This document shows, piece by piece, positions 8,059 through 18,900 of a stretch of 64,000 bases of DNA. Numbering within the stretch: position 1 is the stretch's first letter; each line of letters begins with the position of its first letter. This DNA is from Burkholderia pseudomultivorans (GTDB lineage: Bacteria > Pseudomonadota > Gammaproteobacteria > Burkholderiales > Burkholderiaceae), in assembly GCF_001718415.1 (NCBI RefSeq), contig NZ_CP013378.1:2480001-2544000 (forward strand), written 5' to 3'. A program made the position numbers and the translations under genes. The notes under the pieces are model-generated. The model did no database searches. It was given only the letters and a program-made list of their open reading frames with translations, and was not told the origin of the DNA.

Positions 8059-8088
8059 ATTCTAGATCGAAATGGGAATGATTATCAA
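8059..8088 (-). promoter_or_regulatory. Iron-transport operon promoter overlapping a Fur box
   Basis: On the minus strand -35 TTGATA (8083-8088) and -10 TAGAAT (8059-8064) are 18 bp apart. The -35 is embedded in TTTGATAATCATTCCCATT (about 8072-8090), whose GATAATCATT matches the core of the Fur consensus, although the second half is poor. Fur-Fe2+ bound here would cover the -35. Confidence 0.75.
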
Positions 8089-8208
8089 ATGAAAGCTTCG
8101 CGCAAGCCGCGCGCAGCGCGCGCGAAATGGCGGGCGACGACGCGTCGCACGGCGCGCGCAAGCGCGTAGAATGCCCGCTTCAATGAATTTGACGGAGTCG
8201 CCCCGACC

Positions 8209-8370
8209 ATGAACGATCAGCGCAAGAAGAACCCAGTCCGCAACGTGAGCATCCTGATCGTCGTGGCCGTGCTGCTCGTGATCGGGACGATCCTGTACAA
8301 CGCGATTTCGCAGAAGCGCGCCTACGACGAGGCCCATCCGGCCGAGGCCGCGAGCGCGGCGTCGCACTGA
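8209..8370 (+). CDS. 53-residue single-pass membrane peptide
   Basis: A short open frame starting MNDQRKKNPVRN, with one strongly hydrophobic segment (VSILIVVAVLLVIGTILY, residues 13-30) and a soluble tail ending in an Ala-rich stretch (HPAEAASAASH). The basic N terminus and acidic-to-neutral C terminus predict an N-in orientation. A GACGGAG ribosome site lies 11-17 nt before the ATG. It is divergent from the iron transport operon and convergent with the ProY-like gene. No family recognised; third-position GC is like that of its neighbours, supporting a genuine gene. Confidence 0.7.
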   Translation: MNDQRKKNPVRNVSILIVVAVLLVIGTILYNAISQKRAYDEAHPAEAASAASH

Positions 8371-8477
8371 ACCGGGCAGCGCGGCATCGAGGCCCGGCGC
8401 TGTCGCGCTGCGCGGGCCGGGCGGACAAGGCGCGGCGCGCATCACGGCGCATGCCGCGCGGCGCGCCGGGAGCAGGG

Positions 8478-8499
8478 GCCGCGCCGGAGCCGGCGCGGC
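8478..8499. terminator. GC hairpin between convergent genes
   Basis: Perfect 10-bp arms GCCGCGCCGG (8478-8487) and CCGGCGCGGC (8490-8499) with a 2-nt centre, so about three or four bases must form the loop. It lies just before the ProY-like stop at 8518 and after the peptide gene. It has no T tract in either direction. Confidence 0.4.
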
Positions 8500-8517
8500 G
8501 CGTGGATCAGTCGTGCG

Positions 8518-9885
8518 TCAACGTGACGCAGCGGCGAACTTCGGGCGGATCCGCGCGTAGAACAGCACCGCGAGCAGCGCGAGCCAGGCCGCGCCGACAT
8601 AGAGCGCGACGCGCGTGTCGTCGAACCAGCCGAGCATCACGATCACGAAGCCCATGAACGCGATCGTCAGCGCGGGCGCGACCGGCCACAGCGGTACCTT
8701 GAACTTCAGCGCCGCGACTTCCGCGGCCGGCAGGCGCCGGCGCATCGCGACCTGCGACAGCAGGATCATCAGCCACACCCACACGGTCGCGAACGTCGCG
8801 ATCGCCGCCACCATCAGGAATACGTCCTTCGGCATCAGGTAGTTCAGCACGACGCCGACCAGCAGCGCGCCGGCCATCACCAGCACCGTGACCCACGGCA
8901 CGCCGTGGCGCGACGTCGTCATCAGCACGCGCGGCGCCTGGCCCTGGCGCGCCATCCCGAACATCATCCGGCCCGCGCCGAAGATGTCGCTGTTGATCGC
9001 CGAGATCGCCGCGCTGATCACGACGAGGTTCAGGATCGTCGCGGCCGACTTCACGCCGAGCGTCGAGAAGATCTGCACGAACGGGCTGCCTTCGCTGCCG
9101 ACGCCGGTCCACGGGCTGATCGACATCAGCACGACCATCGTCAGCACGTAGAACAGCAGGATCCGCGCCGGCACCGCGTTGATCGCGCGCGGAATCACGC
9201 GCTCGGGGTCCTTCGCCTCGCCGGCGCTCATGCCGATCACCTCGATGCCGCCGTACGCGAAGATCACGACCGACAGCGACGCGATCAGCCCGCCGAAACC
9301 GTTCGGCAGGAAGCCGCCGTGGTTCCACAGGTTCGCGAAGTCCGGCGCGTCGGCCGAATGGCCGAAATGCATGCCGGCGAGCAGGATCGCGACGCCGCCG
9401 CCGATCATCGCGACGATCGCGCCGACCTTGATGATCGACAGCCAGAACTCGAGCTCGCCGAACACCTTCACGTGGCAGAGGTTCAGCCCGCAGATGACGG
9501 CCACCACGCCAAGCACCCAGATCCACTGCGGGACGCCCGGAAACCAGAAGCCCATGTAGATGCCGAACGCGGTGATGTCGGCGATCGCGACGATCACCAT
9601 TTCGAGCGTGTAGGTCCAGCCGGTGACGAAGCCCGCGAAGGGGCCGAGGTTTTCGGTCGCGTAGTGGCCGAACGACCCGGCGACCGGATCGCGCACGGCC
9701 ATCTCGCCGAGCGCGCGCATCACCATGTAGACGGCCGCGCCGCCGAGGATGTACGCCAGGATCACCGCCGGGCCCGCGAGCTGGATCGCGGACGCCGAGC
9801 CGTAGAACAGGCCGGTGCCGATCGCCGAGCCCAGCGCGAGAAAGCGGATGTGCCGCGCGCTCAGATGGCGCTGCAAGTTCTTCAT
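8518..9885 (-). CDS. proY: AAT-family amino acid permease, ProY-like
   Basis: A 455-residue, twelve-helix APC-superfamily permease whose sequence follows E. coli ProY closely ([65 protein letters not shown]). ATG 9885 is chosen because a GGAG site precedes it and the product then matches family length (457). ProY relatives transport proline, but several sit in histidine-utilisation (hut) loci as histidine permeases. The palindrome at 9942-9961 resembles a HutC operator, so histidine is a reasonable alternative substrate. Family certain, substrate uncertain. Confidence 0.9.
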   Translation of the reverse strand: MKNLQRHLSARHIRFLALGSAIGTGLFYGSASAIQLAGPAVILAYILGGAAVYMVMRALGEMAVRDPVAGSFGHYATENLGPFAGFVTGWTYTLEMVIVAIADITAFGIYMGFWFPGVPQWIWVLGVVAVICGLNLCHVKVFGELEFWLSIIKVGAIVAMIGGGVAILLAGMHFGHSADAPDFANLWNHGGFLPNGFGGLIASLSVVIFAYGGIEVIGMSAGEAKDPERVIPRAINAVPARILLFYVLTMVVLMSISPWTGVGSEGSPFVQIFSTLGVKSAATILNLVVISAAISAINSDIFGAGRMMFGMARQGQAPRVLMTTSRHGVPWVTVLVMAGALLVGVVLNYLMPKDVFLMVAAIATFATVWVWLMILLSQVAMRRRLPAAEVAALKFKVPLWPVAPALTIAFMGFVIVMLGWFDDTRVALYVGAAWLALLAVLFYARIRPKFAAASR

Positions 9886-9941
9886 CGAGTCTCCGATATC
9901 GTTTTCCGACAGACCGGGCGGACCATGCCGATCCGGTCTCT

Positions 9942-9961
9942 CAAGTTGTCTATACAACTTG
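9942..9961. promoter_or_regulatory. GntR/HutC-type operator upstream of the ProY-like permease
   Basis: Perfect 8-bp arms CAAGTTGT (9942-9949) and ACAACTTG (9954-9961) flank CTAT. The core TTGTCTATACAA is one base from TTGTATATACAA, the pattern of HutC-subfamily GntR sites. Read on the minus strand it contains a -10-like TATAGA, so binding would block the promoter. It lies about 57 bp before the permease start. A near-identical core occurs at 45261-45272. Confidence 0.6.
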
Positions 9962-9993
9962 AATGTGAACGAATGATAACAAGCCGGGCCCGG

Positions 9994-10038
9994 TGGCCGG
10001 AATCGGGTATTCCCTGACTGGCGCGATGGCCGGAATCG
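9994..10038. repeat. Short direct repeat in the intergenic region
   Basis: TGGCCGGAATCGGG occurs at 9994-10007 and again at 10025-10038, 31 bp apart. Apart from the operator at 9942-9961, the 292-bp gap between the FUSC gene and the ProY-like gene shows nothing else recognisable. Confidence 0.4.
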
Positions 10039-10177
10039 GGATGGACGGGCGCGCGGGCGGCGCGGCGCGTGCGGGTCATGCGCGGGTCGTGGACGGCAGG
10101 CGGGGGGATGCGACGAGACTCGGGAACGCCGGCGGCGCGCCCGCGGCGTGCGCGGGCCGGCCGCCGGCGGCAGGACC

Positions 10178-12469
10178 TCAGGCGGGCAGGCGGATCACGC
10201 TCGCGTCCTTGCGGATCAGCAGCGACGACGCGAGCATCTGCTTGCACTGGTGCGCGAGCACCTTCAGGTCGTGCGTGAGTTCGGCGCCCACCGCGTCGGA
10301 TTTTTCCGCGGACACGACCATCGCGTCGAGGTCGCGCGTGATCTGTCTGGTCGCCTCGAGCTGGTCGGCGGGCGGCGGCTCGCCGGCCTCGGCCTTCTCG
10401 AGGTTGTCGAGCACCGCGGCGAGGCCGCGATGCAGCGCGTCGTCCGGCAGCACGCTGCCGTCGGCCGCGCACGCGCTGCGGATCAGCGGCGCGGCCGCCG
10501 TGATCTGCGCGCCGAGCACGTGCGTCTGCACCAGCAGGTCGTTCAGCTCGGGCACGAACCGCTGGTGCGCCTTCGGCTCGATCATCATGCGCTGGAAGGC
10601 CTGGCCGAGGTTCGCGAACGCGATGTTCACGTCCTTGCGCGCGAGGCGGTATCGATAGTCGTCGTCGAGGCTCGTGGCCGGCGCCTCGATCGCCGCGGCG
10701 ACGCCGGGCACGACGGCCGCGCCGTCGGCGACTGGCACGGGCGGCGGCGATGCGCCGCGGCCGGCGCGCCAGACGGCTTCGAAATACTTGCGGGTGGAGG
10801 TCAGCATGTCGGTCACGAGCTTGCCCATCAGCCGGTATTCCCAGTACGGGAACAGCCGGCTCGCCGCGATCGCGATCATGCAGCCGACCACGGTGTCGAT
10901 CGCGCGCTCGCCGATGATGCGCATGTTGCCCGGCGCGAGCAGGTGGAACATCAGCAGCACGTACGACGAGGTGAACACGACGCTCGCCGCGTAATTGAAC
11001 AGCAGCAGGCTGTAGCTCATCACCATCGAGCCGAACATCATCGCGATCAGCAGGTGCGAATCCTTGACCGTGTAGATCAGCGCGAGGCTCGCCGCGCAGC
11101 CGATCAGCGTGCCGATGATCCGCTGCGCGTTGCGCTGTTTGGTCAGCGAGTAGCCGGGCTTCAGGATGATGATGCTGGTCATCACGATCCAGTACGCGTT
11201 CGTGAGCGGCAGCAGCCGGCCGAGCCAGAAGCCGACCGCCACCGCGATCGTCACGCGCAGCGCGTGGCGAAAGCTCGGCGAGCGCATGTTCAGGTTCGAG
11301 AAGATCAGCAGCGGCGACATCCGGCGGCGCTGCAGGAAGCGCGTGAGCGCCTTGTCGATCTTCAGTTCGGTCTGCTGCGGGTCGGCGTGGCCGGACAGGT
11401 TGCGCCTCATCCGGTCGATCATGCGCGTCGCGCTCCAGATGCGCCGGAAGGTCGCCAGCACGGCTGCATACGCTTCCGCGTTGGTGGCCGGGAAGTTCTT
11501 CTTGCGCATCAGTTCGATCTCGTACTCGATCGCGCGCAGCTCGGCCTTCACGCTGATGCGCGAATGCGGCGCGCGGTTCTCGAGCACCGCGAGGCCGATC
11601 TCCTCGAGATCGGCGGCCGCCTTGCCGAGCAGGTCGCGGTAGAAGATGATCAGGTCCGAGCCGCCGAAGGTGTTGCGCACGAGCGGGTAGTCGGTGTGCG
11701 CGCCGACGAACAGCTCGTGCAGGTCGACGCTGTTGATGAACAGGTTGTACATCGTCGTGCGGCCCGGGTCGAGCTTGCCGCGGCGCAGCTTCGGCAGGTT
11801 GCGCAGCACGATGTCGCGCGCGGTTTCCTGCGTTTCGACTGCGGTGATCTGCTTCGCAACGAGGTTGCGGTAGCACTCGTCGAGATCGGCGTCGAGATCG
11901 TAGAACTGCGCGCGCGCGAGCAGGTAGTCGGCGCAGGCGAACAGGCTTTCGGCCAGCGCCTGCTGCTCGATGCGGCGCGCCTGCCATTGCGACACGAGCG
12001 TCGCCCAGTACGTGTACCAGAGGCCGCCCGCGAGAATCCAGCCGGCGTTGACGAACGCCTGCAGCGGCGTGAGCTTCTCCTCGAGCGTCATCACCATCAT
12101 GAACAGCGTCGCGAAGCTGATCTGCGGCCAGCGGTTGCCGTAGACGACGATCAGCGACAGCACGAACGTGAGCGGCACGATCGTCAGCCACAGCGCGAAG
12201 ATGTTCGGCGTCGCGAGGCCCGTCGCGAGCGCGGCGAGGCCGCCGATCACGCTGCACGCGAGCATTTCGTTGTGCTTGTACTTGAGCGGGCCCGGCATGT
12301 CGACGACGCACGCGCCGAGCGCGCCCGTCGAGATCGTGAAGCCGAGATCCCGGTTGTGAAACACGATCAGGCACAGCACGGCCGGCAGCGACACGCCGAC
12401 CGCGATCCGCAGCCCGCCGAAAAAGTACTGACTGTAGAAAAACTTTCTGATTTCGACCGAATAGCGCAT
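10178..12469 (-). CDS. FUSC/YccS-family inner-membrane protein
   Basis: A 763-residue protein with two membrane blocks, each followed by a large soluble helical region: residues ~15-170 ([20 protein letters not shown] onward) and ~400-520 ([41 protein letters not shown]). The latter is the signature block of the FUSC/aromatic-acid-exporter-like family (YccS, YhfK, AaeB relatives). ATG 12469 ([20 protein letters not shown]) gives the usual N terminus. Some members efflux aromatic acids or fusaric acid, but this one's substrate is unknown. A loop near residue 560 is Ala/Pro-rich. Divergent from recC. Confidence 0.85.
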   Translation of the reverse strand: MRYSVEIRKFFYSQYFFGGLRIAVGVSLPAVLCLIVFHNRDLGFTISTGALGACVVDMPGPLKYKHNEMLACSVIGGLAALATGLATPNIFALWLTIVPLTFVLSLIVVYGNRWPQISFATLFMMVMTLEEKLTPLQAFVNAGWILAGGLWYTYWATLVSQWQARRIEQQALAESLFACADYLLARAQFYDLDADLDECYRNLVAKQITAVETQETARDIVLRNLPKLRRGKLDPGRTTMYNLFINSVDLHELFVGAHTDYPLVRNTFGGSDLIIFYRDLLGKAAADLEEIGLAVLENRAPHSRISVKAELRAIEYEIELMRKKNFPATNAEAYAAVLATFRRIWSATRMIDRMRRNLSGHADPQQTELKIDKALTRFLQRRRMSPLLIFSNLNMRSPSFRHALRVTIAVAVGFWLGRLLPLTNAYWIVMTSIIILKPGYSLTKQRNAQRIIGTLIGCAASLALIYTVKDSHLLIAMMFGSMVMSYSLLLFNYAASVVFTSSYVLLMFHLLAPGNMRIIGERAIDTVVGCMIAIAASRLFPYWEYRLMGKLVTDMLTSTRKYFEAVWRAGRGASPPPVPVADGAAVVPGVAAAIEAPATSLDDDYRYRLARKDVNIAFANLGQAFQRMMIEPKAHQRFVPELNDLLVQTHVLGAQITAAAPLIRSACAADGSVLPDDALHRGLAAVLDNLEKAEAGEPPPADQLEATRQITRDLDAMVVSAEKSDAVGAELTHDLKVLAHQCKQMLASSLLIRKDASVIRLPA

Positions 12470-12651
12470 CGATGGGCTGAATGGCTGACGAAGACGCCCG
12501 GGGGCGGCGGTTTGACTGGCGACGAGTCTATCGTATTTCGCGGCCCGCAAAACCCGGCCTTCCGGACGATGCTCGCCGCGACGGTCCTTTTGCTATCCTT
12601 GGGGAACCCGTTCGCCCGGCACGGCCGGCGCGAGGTTCCAACACCCGCTTC

Positions 12652-15600
12652 ATGCTCCAGCTCTTCTATTCGAATCGCCACGAAACGCTGGCCGACGCGC
12701 TGCTCGACGATCTGGCCGCGTTCCCGGCCCGCAACGGCCCGTGGGCGCCGCAGCAGATCATCGTGCCGAGCGCGGCGCTGCGGCGTCGGCTCGAACTCGA
12801 CATCGCCGCGCGCCACGGCGTGTGCGCGAACGTCGAGTTCACGTATCTCGCGCAATGGCTGTGGACGCAGATCGGCCGCGTGCTGACGGTGCCCGCTCGC
12901 TCGCCGTTCGCGCCCGACCGCCTCGTGTGGCGCTGCTACCGGCTGTTCGCGCAGGCGGCCGACGGCGCGCCGTGGCTCGCGTCGCCGCGGCTCGCTGCCT
13001 ATCTGTCCGCGTCCGACGACGCGATGCGCTACGAGCTCGCGCACCGCGTCGCGACCGTGCTCGATCACTACCTGACCTATCGGCCCGAATGGCTCGCCGC
13101 GTGGCAGGCCGGCGAGTCGGTGCTGGCCGGCGACGCCGCGCCGCGCGGGATCGGCGATGCCGCGCGCGACGACGAGCGCTGGCAGGCCGCGCTGTGGCGC
13201 GCGCTGCTCGCGGAGCTGAGCGACAGCGGCACGCCGCCCGCGCATCGCTTCCTCGCCGACGCGCGCCATCTCGATGCCGACGCGATCGCGCGGATCGACT
13301 GGCCCGAATCGGTCAGCGTGTTCGCGCTGCCGACGATGCCGCCCTTGCACATCGCGCTGCTGCGCGAGCTGTCGCGCTGGATCGACGTGCGCGTCTATGC
13401 GCTGAACCCGTGCCGCGAATTCTGGTTCGACATCGTGACCGCCGCGCATGCCGAGGCGCTCGATGCGGCCGGCCGGCTCGACTATCAGGAAGTCGGCCAT
13501 CCGCTGCTGGCCGAGTGGGGCCGGCAGACGCAGGCGCAGCTGCACATGCTGCACGAGCTTACCGAAAGCGCGGCGCTCGGCGATGCATCGCGGTTTGTCG
13601 AGAATCCCGCGCCGACCTGGCTCGCGCGCGTGCAGAACGCGATCCTCGAACTGCAACCGGAGGCCGAACTCGGCGTGCCGCCGGCCGAGCGCGGCATCGA
13701 GGTGCATGTGTGCCACAGCCTCGCGCGCCAGCTCGAAGTGCTGCACGACCGCCTGCTCGCATGGTTCGACGCGGACCCGAGCCTGCAGCCGTCCGACGTG
13801 CTGGTCGCGGTCGCCGATCTCGCGGCGGCCGGGCCGCTGATCGACGCAGTGTTCGGCACGGCCGGCGCCGGCGGCGCGCGCGTGCCTTACCGGATCACCG
13901 GCCTGCCGCCGTCGCAGGCGAACCCGGTCGCGCGCGTGCTGCTCGACTGGCTCGCGCTGCCGGACCGGCAGGTCGGCGCGCCGGAACTGGTCGAATGGCT
14001 GCGCGTCGATGCGGTGGCGGCCCGCTACGGGATCGACGCGAACGCGCTCGAGACGGTGCAGACCTGGCTCGCGGCGGCCGGCGCGCGGCGCGGGCTCGCG
14101 CCGGTCGCGCACGATGACGCGGCCGTGCCGGCGCCGCGCCATACGTTCGCCGATGCGCTCGCGCGGCTGTTTCTCGGCTATGCGATGCCCGACGGCGCCG
14201 CGCCGGTCGGCGCGTGGCTGCCGATCGAGGCGGCCACCGGCAGCGAGGCCGAGCTGCTCGGCCGGCTCGCGCGCTTCACCGACGATCTCGACGGCTTTGC
14301 GCGGCGGCTGGCCGACGCGCACACGCCGCGCGCGTGGAGCGAACTGTTCGCCGACACGCTCGCGCGCTTCTTCGACTCGGGCGCGGCCTACGCGGACGCG
14401 CTCGCGGGCGTGCGCGACGCGCTCGACGCGATGCTGGCCGCGATGACCGAAGGCGCGGCCGACGAGGCGCTGCCGGCCGCCGTCGTGCGCGCGGGCCTCG
14501 CCGCCGCGCTCGACGATCCCGCGCGCGGCGGCGTGCCGTGGGGCGGCGTCACGTTCTCGTCGCTGACGAGCCTGCGCGGGCTGCCGTATCGCGTCGTGTG
14601 CCTGCTCGGCATGGACGACGGCGTGCTGCCGAGCCTCGCGCGCGCCGACGAATTCGACCTGATGGCCGTCTTGCCGAAGCTCGGCGATCGTCAGCGCCGC
14701 GACGACGAGCGCAACCTGTTCCTCGACCTGCTGCTGGCCGCGCGCGACCGGCTGCTGATCGCGTACACGGGCCGCAGCATTCGCGACAACGCGCCGCTGC
14801 CGCCCGCGGCGCTCGTCGACGAACTGCTCGACCATCTCGCGCTCGTCACGGCCGAGCCCGACGCCGCGCCGGATGCGGTCGATGCCGCGCGCCGCGCGTT
14901 CATCGTCGAGCATCCGCTGCAGCCGTTCGCGGCCGCGTATTTCCGGCCCGACAGCGCGCTGGTGTCGTACGACGCCGAACGCGCGACGCTCGCGTCGCTG
15001 CTGGCCGCCGACGCATCGCGCGACGGGCCGCGCGAGCAGCCGTTCTTCGCGCAGCCGCTGCCGCCCGAACCGGTCGAGCCGGTCGCGTTCAGCGAGTTCG
15101 AACGTTTCTGGCGCCACCCCGCGCGCGCGTTGCTGCGCGCGCGCCTCGGCATCGTGCTGGCCGATGCGCAGGCCGAACTGCTCGATACCGAGCCGTTCGC
15201 GCTCGACTTCGCGGGCAGCGACGCGCTCGCCGCGCGCGTGCTGCCGCTGCTGATCGAATCGGACGAAGCGCGCGCGCACGACCACGCGCTGCGCATCGCG
15301 GACGCGAGCCCCGAGCTGCCGGGCGGCGCGACCGGCGCCGTGTGGCGCGACCAGGCGCTCGGCTCGCTGTCGCAGCTTGCGTCGAGCGTGCGCCGCGCGC
15401 TGGCCGACGGCACCGAGCGGCGGCCGTTCGCGCTCGACATCATGCCGGCATGGCCGGACACCGGGCAGGCGCTGTTCGGCGCCGACGACGCGGCGCTGTC
15501 GCGCGACGCGCTGGGTGCGCCGCTCGAACTGCACGGCACGCTGAACCGGCTGACGCCGGCCGGGCAGATCATCTATCGCTATGCGCGGCCGAGCGCACGC

Positions 15601-15990
15601 GACTATTTGTCCGCGTGGCTCGCGCATCTCGTCTACTGCGCGATCGACCCCGACGGGCCGCGCCGCACGCTGTGGTTCGGCAGCGGCGGCGCGTTCGAGC
15701 TGACGCCGGTCGCGGCGCCGCTCGATCAGCTCGCGCCGCTGGCCGCGCTGTTTCGCGCCGGGCGGCGCATGCCGCTGCGCTTCTTTCCGCGCAGCGCATG
15801 GGCGTGCGTCTCCGACGGCGAAGCGAAGGCCGCGAGCGTGTGGATCAACGAGCGCGTCGTCAGCGAGGCCGACGATCCGGCAATCGCGATCGCATGGCGC
15901 GGCGCGCATCCGTCGCTCGACGAGCCGTTCGGCACGCTGGCGCGGCTCGTGTTCGAGCCGCTCGTCGACCATCTGAAGGAGCTCGCATGA
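12652..15990 (+). CDS. recC: Exodeoxyribonuclease V gamma subunit RecC
   Basis: The 1112-residue product is close to E. coli RecC (1122) in length and layout: helicase-like fold without a working Walker A, N terminus MLQLFYSNRHETLADALLDD, EFTYLAQWLW, PFAPDRLVWRCYRLF, and the late LRGLPYRVVCLLGMDDGVLP and DERNLFLDLLLAARDRLLIAYTGRS motifs. RecC splits the DNA strands and reads Chi for the RecBCD end-processing enzyme. I start at ATG 12652 because this gives the family N terminus; an open frame extends further upstream without similarity. Its TGA overlaps the recB ATG. Confidence 0.95.
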   Translation: MLQLFYSNRHETLADALLDDLAAFPARNGPWAPQQIIVPSAALRRRLELDIAARHGVCANVEFTYLAQWLWTQIGRVLTVPARSPFAPDRLVWRCYRLFAQAADGAPWLASPRLAAYLSASDDAMRYELAHRVATVLDHYLTYRPEWLAAWQAGESVLAGDAAPRGIGDAARDDERWQAALWRALLAELSDSGTPPAHRFLADARHLDADAIARIDWPESVSVFALPTMPPLHIALLRELSRWIDVRVYALNPCREFWFDIVTAAHAEALDAAGRLDYQEVGHPLLAEWGRQTQAQLHMLHELTESAALGDASRFVENPAPTWLARVQNAILELQPEAELGVPPAERGIEVHVCHSLARQLEVLHDRLLAWFDADPSLQPSDVLVAVADLAAAGPLIDAVFGTAGAGGARVPYRITGLPPSQANPVARVLLDWLALPDRQVGAPELVEWLRVDAVAARYGIDANALETVQTWLAAAGARRGLAPVAHDDAAVPAPRHTFADALARLFLGYAMPDGAAPVGAWLPIEAATGSEAELLGRLARFTDDLDGFARRLADAHTPRAWSELFADTLARFFDSGAAYADALAGVRDALDAMLAAMTEGAADEALPAAVVRAGLAAALDDPARGGVPWGGVTFSSLTSLRGLPYRVVCLLGMDDGVLPSLARADEFDLMAVLPKLGDRQRRDDERNLFLDLLLAARDRLLIAYTGRSIRDNAPLPPAALVDELLDHLALVTAEPDAAPDAVDAARRAFIVEHPLQPFAAAYFRPDSALVSYDAERATLASLLAADASRDGPREQPFFAQPLPPEPVEPVAFSEFERFWRHPARALLRARLGIVLADAQAELLDTEPFALDFAGSDALAARVLPLLIESDEARAHDHALRIADASPELPGGATGAVWRDQALGSLSQLASSVRRALADGTERRPFALDIMPAWPDTGQALFGADDAALSRDALGAPLELHGTLNRLTPAGQIIYRYARPSARDYLSAWLAHLVYCAIDPDGPRRTLWFGSGGAFELTPVAAPLDQLAPLAALFRAGRRMPLRFFPRSAWACVSDGEAKAASVWINERVVSEADDPAIAIAWRGAHPSLDEPFGTLARLVFEPLVDHLKELA

Positions 15991-18900
15991 GTGCCGTCAC
16001 GCAGCCGCAGGCGGCGCTCGAACTCGATGTATTCGCGTGTCCGCTCGACGGCGTCAACCAGATCGAGGCGTCGGCCGGCACCGGCAAGACCTGGAACATC
16101 TGCGCGCTCTACGTGCGCCTGCTGCTCGAAAAGGACCTCGGCGCGGACCAGATTCTCGTTGTGACCTTCACGAAGGCGGCGACTGCCGAACTGCACGAAC
16201 GGATCCGCGGGCGGCTCGCGCAGCTCGCGCACGCGCTCGAGACCGGCGACGACGGCGGCGATCCGTTCATCGTCCGGCTGCTCGACACGACGCTCGGCGA
16301 CGACGGCGCGCTCGACCCGGAGACGGCCGCGAAGCGGATCCGCCGCGCGCTGCGCGCGTTCGACCAGGCCGCGATCCATACGATCCACGCGTTCTGCCAG
16401 CGCGCGCTGCAGGAAGCGCCGTTCGCGGCCGCGATGCCGTTCGCGTTCGACATGGAAGCGGACGATGCGGCGCTGCGCTTCGAGCTGGCCGCGGATTTCT
16501 GGCGCACGCGCGTCGAGCCAATGGCCGCGCGCTGGCCCGGTTTCGCGGGCTGGCTCGTCGAATCGGGCGCCGGGCCCGCCGCGCTCGACGCGCAGCTGGC
16601 GCGCCGGTTGAAGAAGCCGCTCGCCGCGCTGCGCTGGGACGGCGTGACCGAACCGGACGATGCGGCCGAAGCCGCCGCCGCCGAATGCTTTGCCGAGGCG
16701 GCGCGGCTGTGGGCCGCCGAGCGCGACGCGATCGACGCGCTGCTGCGCACCGCGCAGCCGGTGCTGAACCAGCGTTCGCACAAGCCCGACGCGGTGGCCG
16801 ATGCACTCGGCGCGTGGACTGCGCATTTCGCGCAGCGCGACGCGACGGCCGCGCTGCCGAAGGCCGCGCTGAAGCTCACGCGCACCGCGCTCGCGAAGGC
16901 GACCAAGAAGGGCGGCGCGACGCCCGAGCATCCGTTCTTCGAGGTGGCCGACGCGCTCGAAGCGGCGGTCGCGGCCGCCGAGGCCGCGCAGCGCGCGCGC
17001 TGGCTCGCGCTGATCGCCGAATGGCTCGACACCGCGCCGGGCGAGCTGGCCGAGCGCAAGCGCACGCGGCGCGTGGTGTCGTTCGACGACCTGCTCGCGA
17101 ACCTGTACCACGCGCTGCACGCGCATCCGTGGCTCGCCGAGACGCTGCGCGCGCGCTATCCGGCCGCGCTGATCGACGAGTTCCAGGATACCGACCCGCT
17201 GCAGTTCGCGATCTTCGACCGGATCTTCGCGCCGGGCGGGCCGCTGTTTCTCGTCGGTGATCCGAAGCAGGCGATCTACAGCTTCCGCGCGGCGGACCTG
17301 CACACGTACCTCAGGGCGCGCGAGCGCGCGAGCGCGTGCTACACGCTTGCGGTCAACCAGCGCTCGACGCCGTCGATCGTCGAGGCGTGCAACCGCCTGT
17401 TCCTGTCGAATCCGCGCGCGTTCGTGCTCGACGGGCTCGATTACTACGCGGTGCGCGCGGGCACGCGCGTGCGCGCGCCGTTCGTCGACGACACCGATCC
17501 GGGCCCGGCCGGCGACTTCCGGATCTGGACGCTGCCGGGCGGCGACGCGACGCTGCTCAAGCGCGATGCGCAGGCGCAGGCCGCGCAGGCGTGTGCGGCC
17601 GAGATCGCGCGGCTGATGCGCGGCGCGCGGGAAGGGCACGCGCGGCTCGGCGACGCGCCGCTGTCGCCGGGCGATATCGCGGTGCTCGTGCAGACGCACC
17701 GGCAGGGCAGTCTCGTGAAGCGCGTGCTTGCCGCGTGGGGCATCGGCAGCGTCGAGCTCGCGCAGGCGTCGGTGTTCTCGACCGGCGACGCCGAGCAGCT
17801 CGAGCGCGTGCTCGCGGCGATCGACGCGCCGGGCGACCTGCGGCGGCTGCGCGCGGCGCTGGCATCCGACTGGTTCGGCCTCGACGCGGCCGCGCTGTGG
17901 CGCATGGAGCAGGGCGGCGGCGATGCGCAACGCGACGCGGACGATGGCGGCTCGATCGACGCGATGAGCTGGGTCGAGCGCTTTTCGCGCTATCGCCTGC
18001 TGTGGCGCGAGCGCGGCTTCGCGGTGATGTGGCGCACGTTCACGCGCGAGCTGCGGATCGCCGAGCGGCTGATGTCGGGTGCGGACGGCGAGCGTCGCGT
18101 GACCGACATCAACCATCTCGCCGAACTCACGCAGGCGCGCGCGTCCGCGCAGCCCGGCATCGCGCCGACGCTGCGCTGGCTCGCCGCGCAGCGGCTCGAC
18201 GGCGGCGGCGAGGAGGCGCAACTGCGGCTCGAATCCGATCGCAACCTCGTGCAGATCGTGACGGTGCACAAGTCGAAGGGGCTCGAATACGCGGTCGTGT
18301 TCTGTCCGTTCCTGAACGACGGCGGCTTGCGCGAACCGCCCGCGTCCGGGTTGCCCGACGCGCGCGAATATCACGACGATGCGGGCGACGCGGTGCTGCA
18401 CTACGGGTGCGACGACGAAGCCGCCGCGCACGCGGCGCGGCAGGTGCTGCGCGAGCAGGCCGCGGAACGCGCGCGGCTCGTCTACGTCGCGCTCACGCGC
18501 GCGGTCTATCGCTGCTATCTCGTCGCGGGGCCGTACCTGTCGTCGCGTTCGACGCGCGAAGCGCGGCGCAGCGTGCTCAACTGGCTGGTCGCCGGCGCCG
18601 GGCAGTCGTTCGACGCGTGGCTCGACGAGCCGCCCGACGAAGCCGCGCTCGACGCCGCGTGGCGCGCGCTCGCGGGCGGCCCGGTGAGCGTCGCGCCGCT
18701 GCCGGTGCCCGCGCGCCGCGAGCGCGTCGCGGCCGGGCACGATGCGTCGCAGACGCTCGCGGCACGCCATGCGACGCGCGTGCTGCGCGATGCGTGGCGG
18801 ATGGCGAGCTTCAGTTCGCTGACCGCGTCGATGGCGCGCGAGGAAGCGGGCGTCGCGGCAGTGCCGGACGACGATCTGCGGCCCGACCACGATGCGCTGG

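Noticed and set aside
8518..9885. Calling the AAT permease a proven proline transporter
   Set aside because: Similarity to E. coli ProY is strong, but the HutC-like operator leaves histidine open; only the family is certain.
9994..10038. Direct repeat TGGCCGGAATCGGG as an attachment or iteron-like site
   Set aside because: Only two copies, no associated recombinase or replication gene, and the sequence is of local composition.
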